From positions 1,240,001 to 1,304,000 of the forward strand of contig PYIU01000009.1 of NCBI GenBank assembly GCA_003415625.1: 64,000 nucleotides of DNA. The letters run 5' to 3'. The DNA is from Aquanectria penicillioides (taxonomy: Eukaryota; Ascomycota; Sordariomycetes; Hypocreales; Nectriaceae). Within the stretch, counting starts at the first letter, position 1, and each line of letters begins with the position of its first letter. The notes under the pieces were generated by a model. The model was not told the DNA's origin, searched no databases, and was given only the letters and a program-made list of their open reading frames with translations. Positions 10,443 through 22,275 of the stretch are shown in pieces. The position numbers and the translations under genes are program-made.

Positions 10443-13051
10443 TCACTCCACCCGTTCCAACCCCTCTGTCGTCTCGGTCCCATACTCCGGTGCCGCGAGC
10501 ACCTCACCTTGGTCTGTCCACACCGCCGCCAATTCCGCCTCAATCTCATCTCGCCGCTTCTTCCACTCGTCCACTTGAGCCAGTCGCTCTCTAAGGTCGT
10601 GAAGTTCCTTTTCTACTTGCATCTTCTCCCGCTCCGTTCCTATTCGCTCAAACTCCCATTCATCTCCCTGGTCCCCCATGCCCAGAATGAGGTTGAATGT
10701 GTGATACTTTTTGAGTGATGCCCGTGTTGATATTGTAATCAAAGCTTTGTCTTGTTAGTCCTCTCTCGTAGGTATTTGAGTAGATGATTGGGAAGCGGGT
10801 AACACTCACTGATGCCCTTCTCTTTGCAAGTCTCATACAGTAAACCTTCCACGTCACTGGAAACGGCGCTTGTACCCTCGTCGATGATGGCGTATTGCGG
10901 CTCGTGGTACAGCAAGCGTGCGAACCCCATTCTCTGTTTCTCGCCGCCGCTTAGGACATCTTTCCACTCCTTCCGTGTATCCCATCCGCCTTCGCGATCG
11001 GGTAGATAGCCGAGCCGCGCTTCCTCGAGGATTCTCTTCAAATCATCTTCAGACTTGCGCTTCTCTCTCATGTCCACGTGGCCATCCGGGTAGATCACCT
11101 GGTCTCGCAAAGTACCAGGGCTGAGGTAAGGTCGTTGAGGAAGGAACATGATACCATCCTGCCCAACATCTTTGGGTCGGCTCACCAATCCCCGGTACAC
11201 CGGCCACAACCCAGCAAGGATCCGGGATATGGCAGTCTTCCCCACTCCGTTGGGGCCGGATATCTGGCGGCGGTCAGCTTATAAAACATATGATTGTCAA
11301 ACATTGACTTACAAGCAAGTGTTCGCCGCTGCGAACGATGATGGATAATGACTCCAGTAGCTCCTCACCACCCTGCGGCCAGAGGCCGGGTGCCACCACC
11401 GGCACGTGTTCGAATCGAACTCCATCGAATCCTTTCTGGATCGTACCCTGGACGTCCGAGAGCGAGTAAAGCTCGTTCTGGCCAGCTCGTAAATGGTATG
11501 CGTTGGCGTGTACCCGGTGCAACGTCGAAATGAGTGTATACACACGACTGGTGTACCCAGCCAGCTCTGCCAAATCCTTGATGGTATACATCATCCGTCC
11601 ACCAGCATCTGCCAACGACAGCATAAGTCGCTTGTTGGTAATAAAATCCTTCATGCGGTTTCGCTCCCGTCCTCCACGGTGGCCGCCCTCTGCCATCTCC
11701 GCGGCGCCACCCATGCCACCCCATGCCGGCAGGAAGACTGGTAATGATGAGAGCAGATAGCCGTAGGCACTCCAGCTGTACTTCAAGATGAAATCTTCGA
11801 GAATGTTGTACCGGATCTTGAGCATGTAGATCCCTTCCATCCATGTCTTCAATGACTTAAACTCTCTGTTGAGGAAGGTCTTTTCCATGTCTGCCCCTCC
11901 GTAAAATGCAACTTCTTCAGCATTTGCGATCAGACGGGCGTGCAAGCTTCTAAAGTCGCCCTCTTTGCGGCCTTCCACTGCCTTTAACTTCCCAAATGGC
12001 GGTGAAAGTCTACGTAGGATGCTCGCGGTCAAGAAGTAGTTGCTCATAAGGCCGGTAAGTGCGAGGGGTCCAAGTGAGCGGTAGAGCTGATAGTTGAAAA
12101 CACACAAGTCCACAAAGGGCTTGCCGAGGGATGAGTAGATGTTAGCCGCCGCAGCACAGAAGAGTGTTAGGTCCTGGGTAATAAATTGGTCCGCGCCTTG
12201 ACCAACACCTCCATCCATGTTTGAGAGTTTGTAGTAGTTGAGGTTGTCGTTGAGATACAGGTCATGGATATAACGAGTAAGTCGGGTTCGGAAAGCAATG
12301 GAGACCTTGGACTCAAGGAACTTGATCATGGCATTCGTGTATGAAGCAAATCCACCAAGACCACACCACTATATGCCGTAAGCACTCCCGAAGTCAGTAC
12401 ACTAGATGAAATGAACCCTTACCTTGACCAATCCCAATAGGAACTGCTTGCCGTTACCAGCAACTAGATCTCGCACAATTGCACCGTCCAGGCGGGCGAC
12501 CACGAGAGATAGGTACGTTCGTAGCATTAGGAACACACCGTGACTGACAAGTAAACCAGCTTCTTTGCTAGACCATCGGGGGATCATGATGCTCATCAGA
12601 CTCAAGAACTGATGCAAGAACGCAAGGTTGAGCCCCGGCTTAGTCTGCGCGGAAGGAACCGTACCATCTCGAAGGCCGGAAACTCGAGGGGGTTGAGGAA
12701 GAGACGACGATGCGCGTCAAAAGTCAACGGTTTGGTAGGTCTGATAACCACCTTGGAGGTGCTGTTCTTGTAGGGAACATATATCGTCCGCGAGCCATCT
12801 TTGTTGTGCAACCACGAGTTGGTACGCACGAGCTTTCGACCTTGCTCGCGTTCCTCTCGCCGGTTCTTCCACCACCGTCGTCCTCCTTCTGCGCCGAGGA
12901 TGATGGAGGCTGCTAGGGCCAGAGTTGCGAGTATGCGAGTCGTGCGGGATGTTCGGCGCAGCTTGGATTGAATGCGGCCAGACCATTTGTCGATAAAGGC
13001 GGCAAGCAACTCTTCGGCGGCGGTATGCCGCAGCGTTGACTGCGCGGCCAT
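10443..13051 (-). CDS. Peroxisomal long-chain fatty acid ABC half-transporter (ABCD/ALD family), one apparent frameshift
   Basis: Exons 13051-12423, 12368-11313, 11263-10810, 10744-10443. The family imports long-chain acyl-CoA into peroxisomes for beta-oxidation (Pxa1/Pxa2 in yeast, ALDP in man) as a heterodimer; I cannot say which partner this is. Seen: N-terminal hydrophobic segment after MAAQSTLRH, the EAA-like NAEEVAFYGG motif, Walker A SGPNGVGKT (about 565), signature LSGGE (about 667), Walker B YAIIDEGTSA, H-loop region largely absent, and a charged C-terminal coiled coil. The true start is the ATG at 13051; the frame is also open upstream from a GTG. Exon 1 is out of frame by one base at the G5 run 12688-12692. 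With one base added the frame reads NPPRVSGLRDGTVPSAQ, and the exon total becomes a multiple of three (813 aa). Without correction the protein stops before the membrane domain. Divergent from the phosphatase gene. Confidence 0.9.
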
Positions 13052-16000
13052 GGGTTCAGATGAGCCGGATATCTGGGGAACAAATGTTGGGACGTTGTCG
13101 CCGGTTGAGCGCACCTCGGACGAGGAGCTTCCCCACACTCTTTGCTAGCTTCAGCAAGAACAGTCCCCCATCGGGTGAGTATTTGAGGGAGGGAGGGAGA
13201 GCGAGGGGAATGGGATCACAAGTTTAAGCGAAGGCGCGGGAATTCAGATTGCCGCAGATGCAAATGTAGATGACGATGAGCGAGTCAACAGATACAGATT
13301 GTTAAGCGTGGGGTGCAAACGTGTTGGCTTCAATGGATGCTTGCCGAGTGTGGTTGGGGAAGAATCATCATAGCATGTGAAGGTGCCTTCCGAGGCACGC
13401 GCACATGCGACTGACTACCTACCGGCGCACTCACACTACGCTGCGACGGCAACTACGACTGCGACCGCGTCTGACGAAAGCGGCGAAAAAAGCGGCGGCC
13501 AGCACGGGAATGACGCCACAAGGCACGAGGTGGCCCAGTCACATGATACTACTCCACCGGAGCTGCTCAAAAGCCTGGGGAAAACATGGGGAAGGGAGAG
13601 TTGTGGCAAGGCCAAAGGAGCACGGGTACGTACCTTCACAATTCAGATGAACGAGGAAAAACAGCAGGCGCAAGTATTAGCAGCCAGTAGAGAGAGTGAT
13701 CCGTGGGATAATTCGGTGATGCTGGTTGGCTAGGCCCACGACAGCTTACTCCCGCTAATCCCAGGTAGGCAGTTTTGTTCCATCCAAACCGCGACGTTCC
13801 GGATCGTAGTATACCTTACCCTATACTTTACTTTTTCTTTGACTGTTTGTGAGACTTTCAGAACAACTTTGGGGTATTAGACAACATGGGTTGCGTTTCT
13901 TATCGAGAGATATGGGTTTTACAGCTGTTTTGGTACATACATGTCTGCATATGTCCTTTTTCTTCCTGTTTGTCCCTTATCACCTCGACTTATTCTCAAA
14001 CCCGTCTTACCTATGTGAAATACCATCAAGGCCTTCCATGAAAATTACCACCCTGTCGATCAACAATACCATTTCCAGATGGCGGGGATCGATCGGTCTG
14101 GACCACATGGATGGAACAAGGGACACGCGGATCCACGAGACGTGGCGACTGGTCAGTATCCAATTTCGCGTTCGTGACGGCTCCGGGTTTAGCATGGCAG
14201 AAGCGTGAGGCTCTGCTTTTGATGTCGCAGGCACAGACATGCAGCACCAGCCAAAGCTTGTACATGTATTTGATCCTAACGGGATGACACTCTGATGGGC
14301 TGTTTGTCGCGGGCGGTCTGAACATCAATCAAATCACGGGTCGGGCCCGACCCCGTCGAGCAGTGGCATGGGTGTCCAGATGTCTCGCCGTACCCTGGTC
14401 TGTGCCAGTTCACATCCACACGTACACGTACAGGTCGGGTCTGCAGTAACGGTAAAAACCACTAGTTCTGTGCCAGCTTGACCAGCATCTTCATGGATGT
14501 CATGGTGCATTAGGAGCCCATGTCGCCCAAGTCTATGGCCTACTCGCCCTTTGCCAGCCACTGCCGATCCTAAGTGAACAGCTCTCCGATCCGGTCGCTC
14601 CTAAAACGCATCCGTTGGTCCACGCCGAGGGAACTAGGCAAGCCAGGTCCTTGTCGCAGGTCAGGGACCAGCGGCGCTCGCGATGGCTTGCAGCCAATAC
14701 CGAGCAGCTTCGGAGTGAGATGGATGAAGAGGGTGCAACAAAAATGCAAGAGAACGCCAGAGAGCGCGAGGATGGTCTCCAGGCCGGTCACAGCGGGTAT
14801 GTAGGTCCCTTGACTGGACCATTGAGCGGGCCACATTGCATGGGGGGCATCACTGTTCCGGGCGCCAACAGGGCCAATCATGGAGCCTCCACAGCGGCAT
14901 CTCGTCTCGAGCGGGCATAGTAAGGGACCATTGAAGTGTGCTTTTTTTTCGGGGGGTCCTGGGCAAGGAGAATTGGACCGCCAATATGCAATGCAGTGCC
15001 AACGGCCCCAGGTCCCCCAGGTCCCGGGACCTTTTAGGCCTCTTCTCTCCGACCAGTCGTGCAGATCCCACCCGCCCGTCCACCGACTCTCGCCACCGAA
15101 GGGCTTGACAGGTGGGAGTGACGGCTCCAGGTGATTGATTGATGGTGGGCGAACCGAGTACCAACCTTCTCCGCGCTGGGTAGGTGAGGGCCCAAGCCCA
15201 ACCCGTACGTGTGGCGGCGCAACGCTGCCGTATAGGGGCAACGGAACATGAGATGGAGAAGATGAGTCTGGGTGAGAGTGGATGCGAGTGGCTGCAAAGC
15301 AATGTCGAGCAGCCGCCCGGTTTGAGGGCCTCCTTTCTCCAATGGCTACCGCGTCCCCACTAGTAAAAGCCATCTCGACCAATGCGGCCCAAAGACCTCG
15401 GGAACCCGTATCCAAGACTTGGGTCATCTCATTTACCCGGAGGCATATCGGTCCTGCTGGAGGCAAGAGAGCATCGAACGCCCATCAATAGAGACCAAAC
15501 GAGGGGGAAATGGTCAAGCAAGCCAGGAAGCCCGGGCCATCCCATCCCATCACATCCATCGAGGCATGTAGCGCGAGACGCTGCTGCAGAGCACAGGCAC
15601 AGGGGGCCGCAAGGCTTGAGCTTCACTCTTTGACGCTTCTTTCTGCTCTTCCACTCGTCCAGTCGACCACTTTCCCACGTCTCCCATCCCACCCACACGC
15701 TGGCAGGGGGGGCTCCAGGCGCCGCACTGGCCAAGGACCGCCATGGACCGCCATAGCAGCCATGGGGGGGAGGGTGTTAAGATGAGCTTGGCGGGCACCA
15801 TTATTAGCGGAGATGACAGACATGAAGGGCTTTACTGTGCTATCGGGAGGGGCGTCGGATGGGCGCGGTGAAGACTGTGGTCATGGCTTGCGGTTCTGCG
15901 TGAGAAACATGTGCGAAGAGGGCCCCAAGGCACTGTCCCAGATAGCTCCCTACCGCACATGTACGTTCCCGGCGGGCTAATCTCAAGGCGAACTCCACTC

Positions 16001-16968
16001 ACACCTTCTCTCCCACCCACCCCAGTCGCAGCCCCGTCAAGCCCCGTCGAGCCCAGTCTTTCACAGGGCCCAGCAAGCCAGCACCAAGCGTCCAGCCCAG
16101 CGCCCAGCCAAAAGCCCGCCTCCAGCAGAAGAGACTGTGTTGTGTCTAGCCAGTGTCCGGCCCTCAGATCCCCTGCTCCCACCGGGTCATCCCCGTTTCC
16201 AGCGCCAGCCAGAGGCCTAATCCACGTTTAAAGGCAATCATTTCGCTTGCGCCGCCAGCTACTCTGAGCCTCCGATCCGCCCTGTTTCTCGTCTCCGTCT
16301 TCCGTCTCCCGTCCCTCCTCCTCCTCACCGAGCTCCATCCCCGAACGACGCGATCCCCGTTCCAACTTCCCGTTTGCGGCCCTCCCTCGACGAGTCACTC
16401 ATTCGCTCGACGGCGCCTTTCTACCTCGCGTGGTCTTGCTTCTTCCTTCTTACCTCGACTCTCACCAAACTTCTGCGCTGCGTGCCCAGCCACCGCTTCC
16501 TCTGCTCACCAGCACTTCAATTCTGCATCCCGAGACCTCCTCATCTCCAACTCCTGTCGCCAGCTTTTTTCGCCTCTCGCCCGACTGCTCCGTCTCCGAC
16601 CACGATACAGGCCTTCGTCGGCCGACTTGTGTAGTGTTAGGGGGCTGAGAAATTGGATCGGTTTGTGTGGACTTGGTTTTCAACGTGAGTATTAATTTTT
16701 TTTTTGCGCAGCACAATGGTTCTGGGCGATTCATTGTCATCATTACGCTGTTCGGGTAACGCGGGAATGGCCACCGCTCTGCTTGCTGCCTCCGTCTCTT
16801 CCAAAGGATTGGGCGACATTCCTTTCGCCAAGTCGAGAGCTGGCGTCGCTTCCTGAAAGCGCGCTCCAGTCAAGCATAAACTGCCTTGTTTCGCACCCTG
16901 GAACATCAAACCGGGGATCAATCACCCACTTCGACAGCTGCTGACTACTTCTCAGAGCAATAGCAAAC
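13052..16968. other. Long divergent intergenic region
   Basis: Separates the ABC transporter (-) and the Psr-like phosphatase (+). I found no credible gene, although a 298-codon open frame exists on the minus strand. From about 16,200 to 16,620 the plus strand is strongly C/T-rich, typical of a fungal promoter and leader. A probable leader intron follows. Confidence 0.5.
16685..16955 (+). other. Probable 5' UTR intron of the Psr-like phosphatase gene
   Basis: A GTGAGT donor at 16685 and a GCTGACTAC branch-like site with TTCTCAG acceptor ending at 16955 lie just 13 bases before the ATG. The interval is non-coding in all frames. Confidence 0.5.
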
Positions 16969-18575
16969 ATGTCTGACAAGCCCCAGCCTGTCAACTCGAC
17001 GGACGAAATCCAACCTCAGAACCCTCCGGCCGATACTGAGATGGCCAAGGAGAAGGATTTGTTGTCCCCGGAAGATGGAACCAACTCCAAGAAAGGTCGC
17101 AGCCTCCTTCAAGTTCCCTCTAGATCGTCATCGCAAAGGAACCAATCGTCACCAACGTCGACGGGGTTGAGTGGGGCTACCGTCAGCGACCCGCGGAACA
17201 GTATCGGAAGCCGATCGAAAGACTCCAAAGGCAGCTTCCGGGGAAGGCGGCGCAACGGCAGCACATCCAGCAACAGGACCGGCGGAGACACTGAGCCATC
17301 AAACACACCCGTCAACTCCCAGCCAACATCTCCAGTCAGTCCTCCACAAAAGAAGAAGAAGAGCAGTGGCCTGTTTGCATTCCTTGGATGCTGCGTCACA
17401 CCCGAGAGCCCCAATACATCCGACGAAAACAACGAAAACGTGCACAAGCTTGAGAAACTCCCTCAGCGACCAGCGACCGCAAAGTCGCGGACCCAGACTC
17501 CTCAAGAGCAGCCCAAGCCGCTGACAGAGAAAGAGCCTCAGCCACCTCCAACCACCCAAGAGGCCAAGACCGAGCCCGTCTCCTCTGGCAGCACCAACGA
17601 CGAGATAACCGTGACAGAGCAAGAAAATAGGGAGTCGAAGCAATCTATCCCACCTGCGGTCACTGTTGAGCCCCCGACGACCACCGCTGCCGAGGAGCAG
17701 ACCCAAGAGGAGGCGAAGCAGACCCCGCCCGCCGAAACTAGCGACGTTGATATGCGAGATGTTCCCGCAGCTTCTGCGGAAGAGGCACCCGTAGTCGCCT
17801 CCGCCGATGAGCCAACCCAGACGATACCCCCTCCCCTCCCGGCCCTGGACCCGCCCCCGTATTGCCCACCCCGTACTCTGAAGCCGGCCCTTCGGCGCCC
17901 CCGCCCCAGAAGTCGCTGTTGCCACCGATCGCGCCTGAGCACAAGGGAAGGAAATGCCTGGTCCTGGATTTGGACGAGACACTTGTTCACAGTTCTTTCA
18001 AGGTACATCTCGTCAACTTTGATACACTGCAGGGCGTGCGCTAATTACTCTCGATTAGATCCTCCACCAAGCTGACTTCACAATCCCCGTCGAGATCGAA
18101 GGCAACTATCACAACGTCTACGTTATCAAGCGCCCTGGAGTGGACGAGTTCATGAAGCGGGTTGGTGAACTATACGAAGTAGTTGTCTTTACGGCGTCTG
18201 TCTCTAAGGTCAGTCTGTTCGCGCACTCGATCGCGTCAAAGTCGCTCACTAACGATATCGCAGTACGGCGACCCTCTGCTGGATCAGCTTGATATTCACA
18301 AAGTTGTCCACCATCGATTATTCCGAGAAAGCTGCTACAATCATCAAGGCAACTATGTCAAGGATCTCTCCCAGGTCGGACGCGACCTCAAGGACACCAT
18401 CATCATCGACAACTCTCCCACATCGTACATCTTCCATCCTCAACATGCAGTTCCCATCAGCAGTTGGTTCTCTGATGCTCACGACAACGAGCTATTAGAT
18501 TTGATACCCGTTCTCGAAGACCTGGCTGGCTCCAACGTTGCGGACGTCAGCCTCGTCCTCGATGTCACTCTCTGA
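16969..18575 (+). CDS. Psr1-like FCP1/NIF-domain protein phosphatase, one apparent frameshift
   Basis: Exons 16969-18002, 18059-18208, 18264-18575. The C-terminal 200 residues are an FCP1-like (NIF/HAD) serine/threonine phosphatase domain with catalytic DLDETL (about 333-338), VVFTAS, and [10 protein letters not shown] with the conserved Asp. Psr1/Psr2 homologues act at the plasma membrane in sodium and general stress responses. The long N-terminus is disordered (Ser/Pro/Glu-rich), with a hydrophobic LFAFLGCC patch near 140 that could be palmitoylated, as is the Cys-containing N-terminus of yeast Psr1. In the proline-rich linker around 17811-17845 the reading frame must change by one base to reach [16 protein letters not shown] and the catalytic domain. 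Adding one C gives 498 aa and makes the exon phases exact. Uncorrected, the phosphatase domain is lost. Confidence 0.88.
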
Positions 18576-19970
18576 TAACCTTTTTTTTATTATTCCGTTT
18601 ATTACCACTACTACTTCTTCTCTTTGTCACACCACCTTTCTCACGATTCACAACACACCTCGATCTGCAGAATTGCCATCATAGCGGAAGGCGTTTGGTT
18701 GAGAGCTTTCGTTTCCTGGTGTAGATGTACTACTGTCCTAATCTTACATAATTGGGCCTCGGTGGAAGGAACAGGTCCTCCGCTAGCAGCTCAAACTCCT
18801 ACTCAGCATGAGATTTCGAAAGATCCTCAACTTAGCACAGAGCGACCTTTTTTTTTCGGAGCAGGCATTGCCATCACATCCCACGGATTCGGAGCAAAAA
18901 AAAGATGGAAACAAAAAAGCACAGGACGGCTGCGGAGGAAGAACAGGCTCTTCTCCTCTATTTGCGATGGATATGTTGCCGGGTTATGGAAAGTTGCGCG
19001 CCACCTCTGGCAAGCGAGAGAGACAGACGGGCGAACCCGTCATGGGGGAAGATTCCTCTGATCCATCCTCGAGGCGGCGGAGAGTGTTTTTTTATCTATT
19101 TGAGGGGCGCAGGAAAGTGGGCGTCCCGTTGGGAGGCGTCCCCGTGTGGATGGCCCGTCTCTAAGGACGGGGATATTGCGATTCCATTTGTCTCATGGTT
19201 TGCGTCTTGATTCTGCTTCTGCTTCTGCTTCTCTTTCTTTTTCTTGAATTATACACACTCATACATAACGAGCCCGCCGAGCGGACTCTGAAGCGAGCAA
19301 GAGAGCGTTGATGTTGATGGAACAAAGATCAGCAGGTTGGAGGCCACCGCCGTCTCTGCTATACATAGGCTCCTCAAATTGTAAAATTCCCCCCAAAATA
19401 ACGAAGCACCTGTTCGCCAGTGAAACTGACAAGTTCATCCCAGAGCAGTATGGCGACCTATTCAAGTAGAGAACAATGTTGGTGTAATTGAGTCAAGGCA
19501 TCGGTGGTGGGGACATGGCTAGGACCTAAGAAGCTAATAGCTTTCGATGTAGTCTACGGAGTGGTATTTTAATAGACACCAACTTGTGTGTCTGGGAATG
19601 AGATAGATAGCCATCAAATTCAAGATATTTGCTTTTACCACTGCTCAATTGACCAATCTGTATTCCACCGATTCACAGCCCTTTTCGCTTGCTGCAATGA
19701 AGGTGGTCTGTCAAAAGGGGTAGCATGTGCAGGTGGCGACAGGGACCAAGCTTGGGCGCCGGAGAAAAGTTTGGCCGCAACTCTCCTTTCTGTGAATGTG
19801 GCCTTAACTCCCTAGCATACGGGGCCATAATTTCGCCAGCAAGCTCACCATCTTCAATTCCCTTATTCCAGCTACATCGCCTCCTTCCTTTCGCCAACCC
19901 ATTCGACTTTGGAATCCTGCAGCGGTTCCCCGTCACTCTCCTTTAGCAACACCTCTCGGTTTCTTTCATA
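18576..19970. other. Intergenic, 3' UTR then promoter of Sec61-beta gene
   Basis: No credible coding frame. The right end, upstream of 19971, is C/T-rich and ends in TTTCATA just before the ATG. Confidence 0.5.
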
Positions 19971-20651
19971 ATGGTACGCGCTTCTCGTCCCCGGTTCCCT
20001 GGATGCTGTTGAGCAATTGCACGTGGTCACGACGCATCACGACTTGGCGTCGCAAACTCCTTGGAGCTTTTCTGGCCTTAGCTACGCTCGTGCTTCGTGG
20101 CATCTCGACATGGGCTCGCCGACGCTGAACCGAATGAGCTAACATGAAGCTTTGTAGTCTTCTCCCCGTCCCTCTTCTCCCGTTAACGGCGGTGCCGCTG
20201 CCAGTGGCGCCAGTGTCGGCCGTCCCTCCTCTCCTACACCCCCTGGTGGCGCCCGAACCGCCATCCGACGACGCGCTGCCGCCGACCAGAAGGAGAAAAT
20301 TGCCAATGCCCGACCCAGCAGCACCCGCGCTGCCGGCGCCGGCGGTTCCAGCAGCACCATGCTCCGTAAGTTGCTCCAATCCATCGCCTTGTCTGGTCGT
20401 GTGACATTCTGACTTGGGATCTAATGGTCTATTGGACGTGTAATTAACGTGGTGCAGGCCTCTACACTGACGAGTCCCCCGGCCTGAAGGTCGACCCCGT
20501 CGTCGTTCTTGTTCTGTCCCTGGTGTTCATCTTCAGCGTCGTTGCTCTTCACAGTACGTTCCAACCCTTTGCTACCCGCGCAACCCAAATGACCGCATCG
20601 GCTAACCGTGCTTCAGTTATCGCCAAGATCACCCGCAAATTCTCGAGCTAA
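19971..20651 (+). CDS. Protein transport protein Sec61 subunit beta (Sbh1-like)
   Basis: Four exons, 19971-19973, 20158-20365, 20458-20553, 20617-20651, encode 113 aa. The first coding exon is only the ATG, split from the body by a 184-base intron (GTACGC...GCTAAC...TTTGTAG). The protein is a tail-anchored component of the ER translocon that assists co-translational import. Seen: a Ser/Pro/Gly/Ala-rich cytosolic N-terminus, a basic RTAIRRRAAADQKEK segment, the conserved YTDESPGLKVDPVVVLVLSL junction, one transmembrane helix (about 84-104) and a short KITRKFSS tail. Length and motif order match fungal Sec61-beta. Other start choices would lose the conserved frame or need an unseen exon. Confidence 0.93.
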
Positions 20652-21319
20652 ATGACCGACGGACGATGACGATGGAGCGGAGTGATGGAGCAAGTATCAA
20701 GATTGGGTTGTTTTGCACAGTGGCGCAGGTTTTCATCTGGGACATTCGATGAAGTGGGATCTACCAAGGGGGTAATTTGGGCACACCGGACGTTTGTTTG
20801 TTGTACCGCAGTTCTGCGATGAGACAGCCTTGTATTATACCACGAAAAAAATCGGTTTAAATCAGCAACACTGGGCTTTTGATTTTGCGCACAAAGATTC
20901 TCTATCCCTGATTAGGAGGTGATCATGTTGACGGTGACCGGTGATGTGAACAACCAAGTCCCTTGCAAAAGCAACAAGCTTGGTTCATGCCAGATTATGT
21001 CACAATCACTCGCCACACCTATGTATTCCTGTCCTCTAACCCCTGATAGGTTGATGACAGCACATGGCTGCCCCTGTTATCCCCTGGTCATGATGTCTTG
21101 CAGGGAGAGGTAAACCACGCAATTAGTTTAACCACATGCCATCATGAGGTTGCAAACATCGTGCTACCCAGGGTCTCCACACACCAAAGCCCAACGGAGT
21201 ACAGGAAAGCGATGAGTGCCATGTTAACCCGTTAACTATTCCCTCGTAGCTTAGATTAGAAACAAGTTGGGGTAGTGGCTGGAGGAGTTGCACCAATAGA
21301 CTTTTCAGGTTTAATGAGA
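20652..21319. other. Convergent intergenic region
   Basis: 3' flanks of the Sec61-beta gene and of the hidden cysteine-motif gene. No coding signal is recognised. Confidence 0.45.
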
Positions 21320-22275
21320 TCAAGAGGGGTGGCAGTTGGAGGGGGAGAGGCAGTGCAAGGTGTAAGTTTGGGGCGACAGGGAGTAGGGGTAGAGTGAGAG
21401 ATGTTTGCGGGAGACACGGTAGCAAGGACAATAGCGGGAGGGGGTTGAGAAGCAGGAGAAGCAGAAGGAATAATGGTGAGGATCTCTTGACAGCTCCATG
21501 ATCAATCTCAATTGGAGTCTTAGTAGAAAAGGACCTCGCCAAAATGAGATGACATTTGTTGGTTACCTGACCATGGGCGGGCGGACATTTAGTAATTGCA
21601 ATTTTGAGAGCGTTTCGCCCGTCTTCGGCCAGTTCCTCTCAATTTCAACCTTTTCCTGTTAATCTTGCACTAGATGATTGAGGCAACCAACTCACTCTTT
21701 TATTGTCGTTGATACGACGTGCTGCAAACTGGATGGCACGTGCTAATAGATGGGTCTCCTGTGGAACTTAAGTAGACATGGGACAAGGAATTAGAATATA
21801 TCAAATCTGGTACGGAAAGTGAATAAGAAAGGATTATACCGAATGGCAAGGTATGTTTAGTTCAAAACATCTGCAACATCGGGAGACGAGTGTTGTTCCT
21901 GCTTTGAGGGAAGTGGTGAGCACGCCGGAAACAAATCCGAGATTCAAGAGTGCAGCTTACCAGGGGGCTGAAGGCAGCAAAACTTGGCGGCACGTTCTTT
22001 CCGTTTGACCATTTTCTGAGAGCAAGTGAGGCAAGGACGTTTGCGAGGCGTCCCTGGGGCATTGGGGTCAACATTTAACCTGATTCGTTTCTGTTCGGAA
22101 ACTTGGGTGTCTTTGGGCCTTGAGATGACTACTAGTTAGCATATTTGCATTCTGAAGTTAGATAGAGAACAATACCTATTCTCATACTTTCAAGTCGGAT
22201 TGCATTAGAAGAGTGCATACTATCATTGTCATGGATGCCCCCTACGGGACGTTTGTTTGACCGATCATTAGTCAT
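21320..22275 (-). CDS. Small fungal protein with Cys-rich PCLTC...CCRC...PC motif (hidden six-exon gene)
   Basis: Exons read by eye: 22275-22176, 22128-21961, 21901-21840, 21758-21696, 21655-21567, 21518-21320 (226 aa). Each of the five introns has GT...AG, several have a branch site (GCTAAC at the first), and all phases agree. The predicted protein has a polar N-terminus, a basic segment (RKR), then eight Cys at about 66, 69, 84, 85, 98, 99, 101 and 108 in the order PCLTC...CC...CCRCFELNIPC. A helical ARAIQFAARRINDNKR stretch follows. This C-x2-C ... C-x-R-C-x(6)-C layout resembles uncharacterised fungal proteins with a putative zinc-binding knuckle near a basic patch; I cannot name the family. 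The last exon (Ser/Pro/Cys/Tyr-rich) is the least certain part. No exon exceeds 200 bases, so ORF-based methods would miss the gene. Confidence 0.6.

Noticed and set aside
13377..13733. 118-codon open frame upstream of the ABC transporter
   Set aside because: Ala/Thr repeats only; lies in the shared promoter region; no family match recognised.
14570..15466. 298-codon open frame on the minus strand
   Set aside because: No domain, no conserved composition; overlaps open frames in other directions in a G/C-rich stretch.
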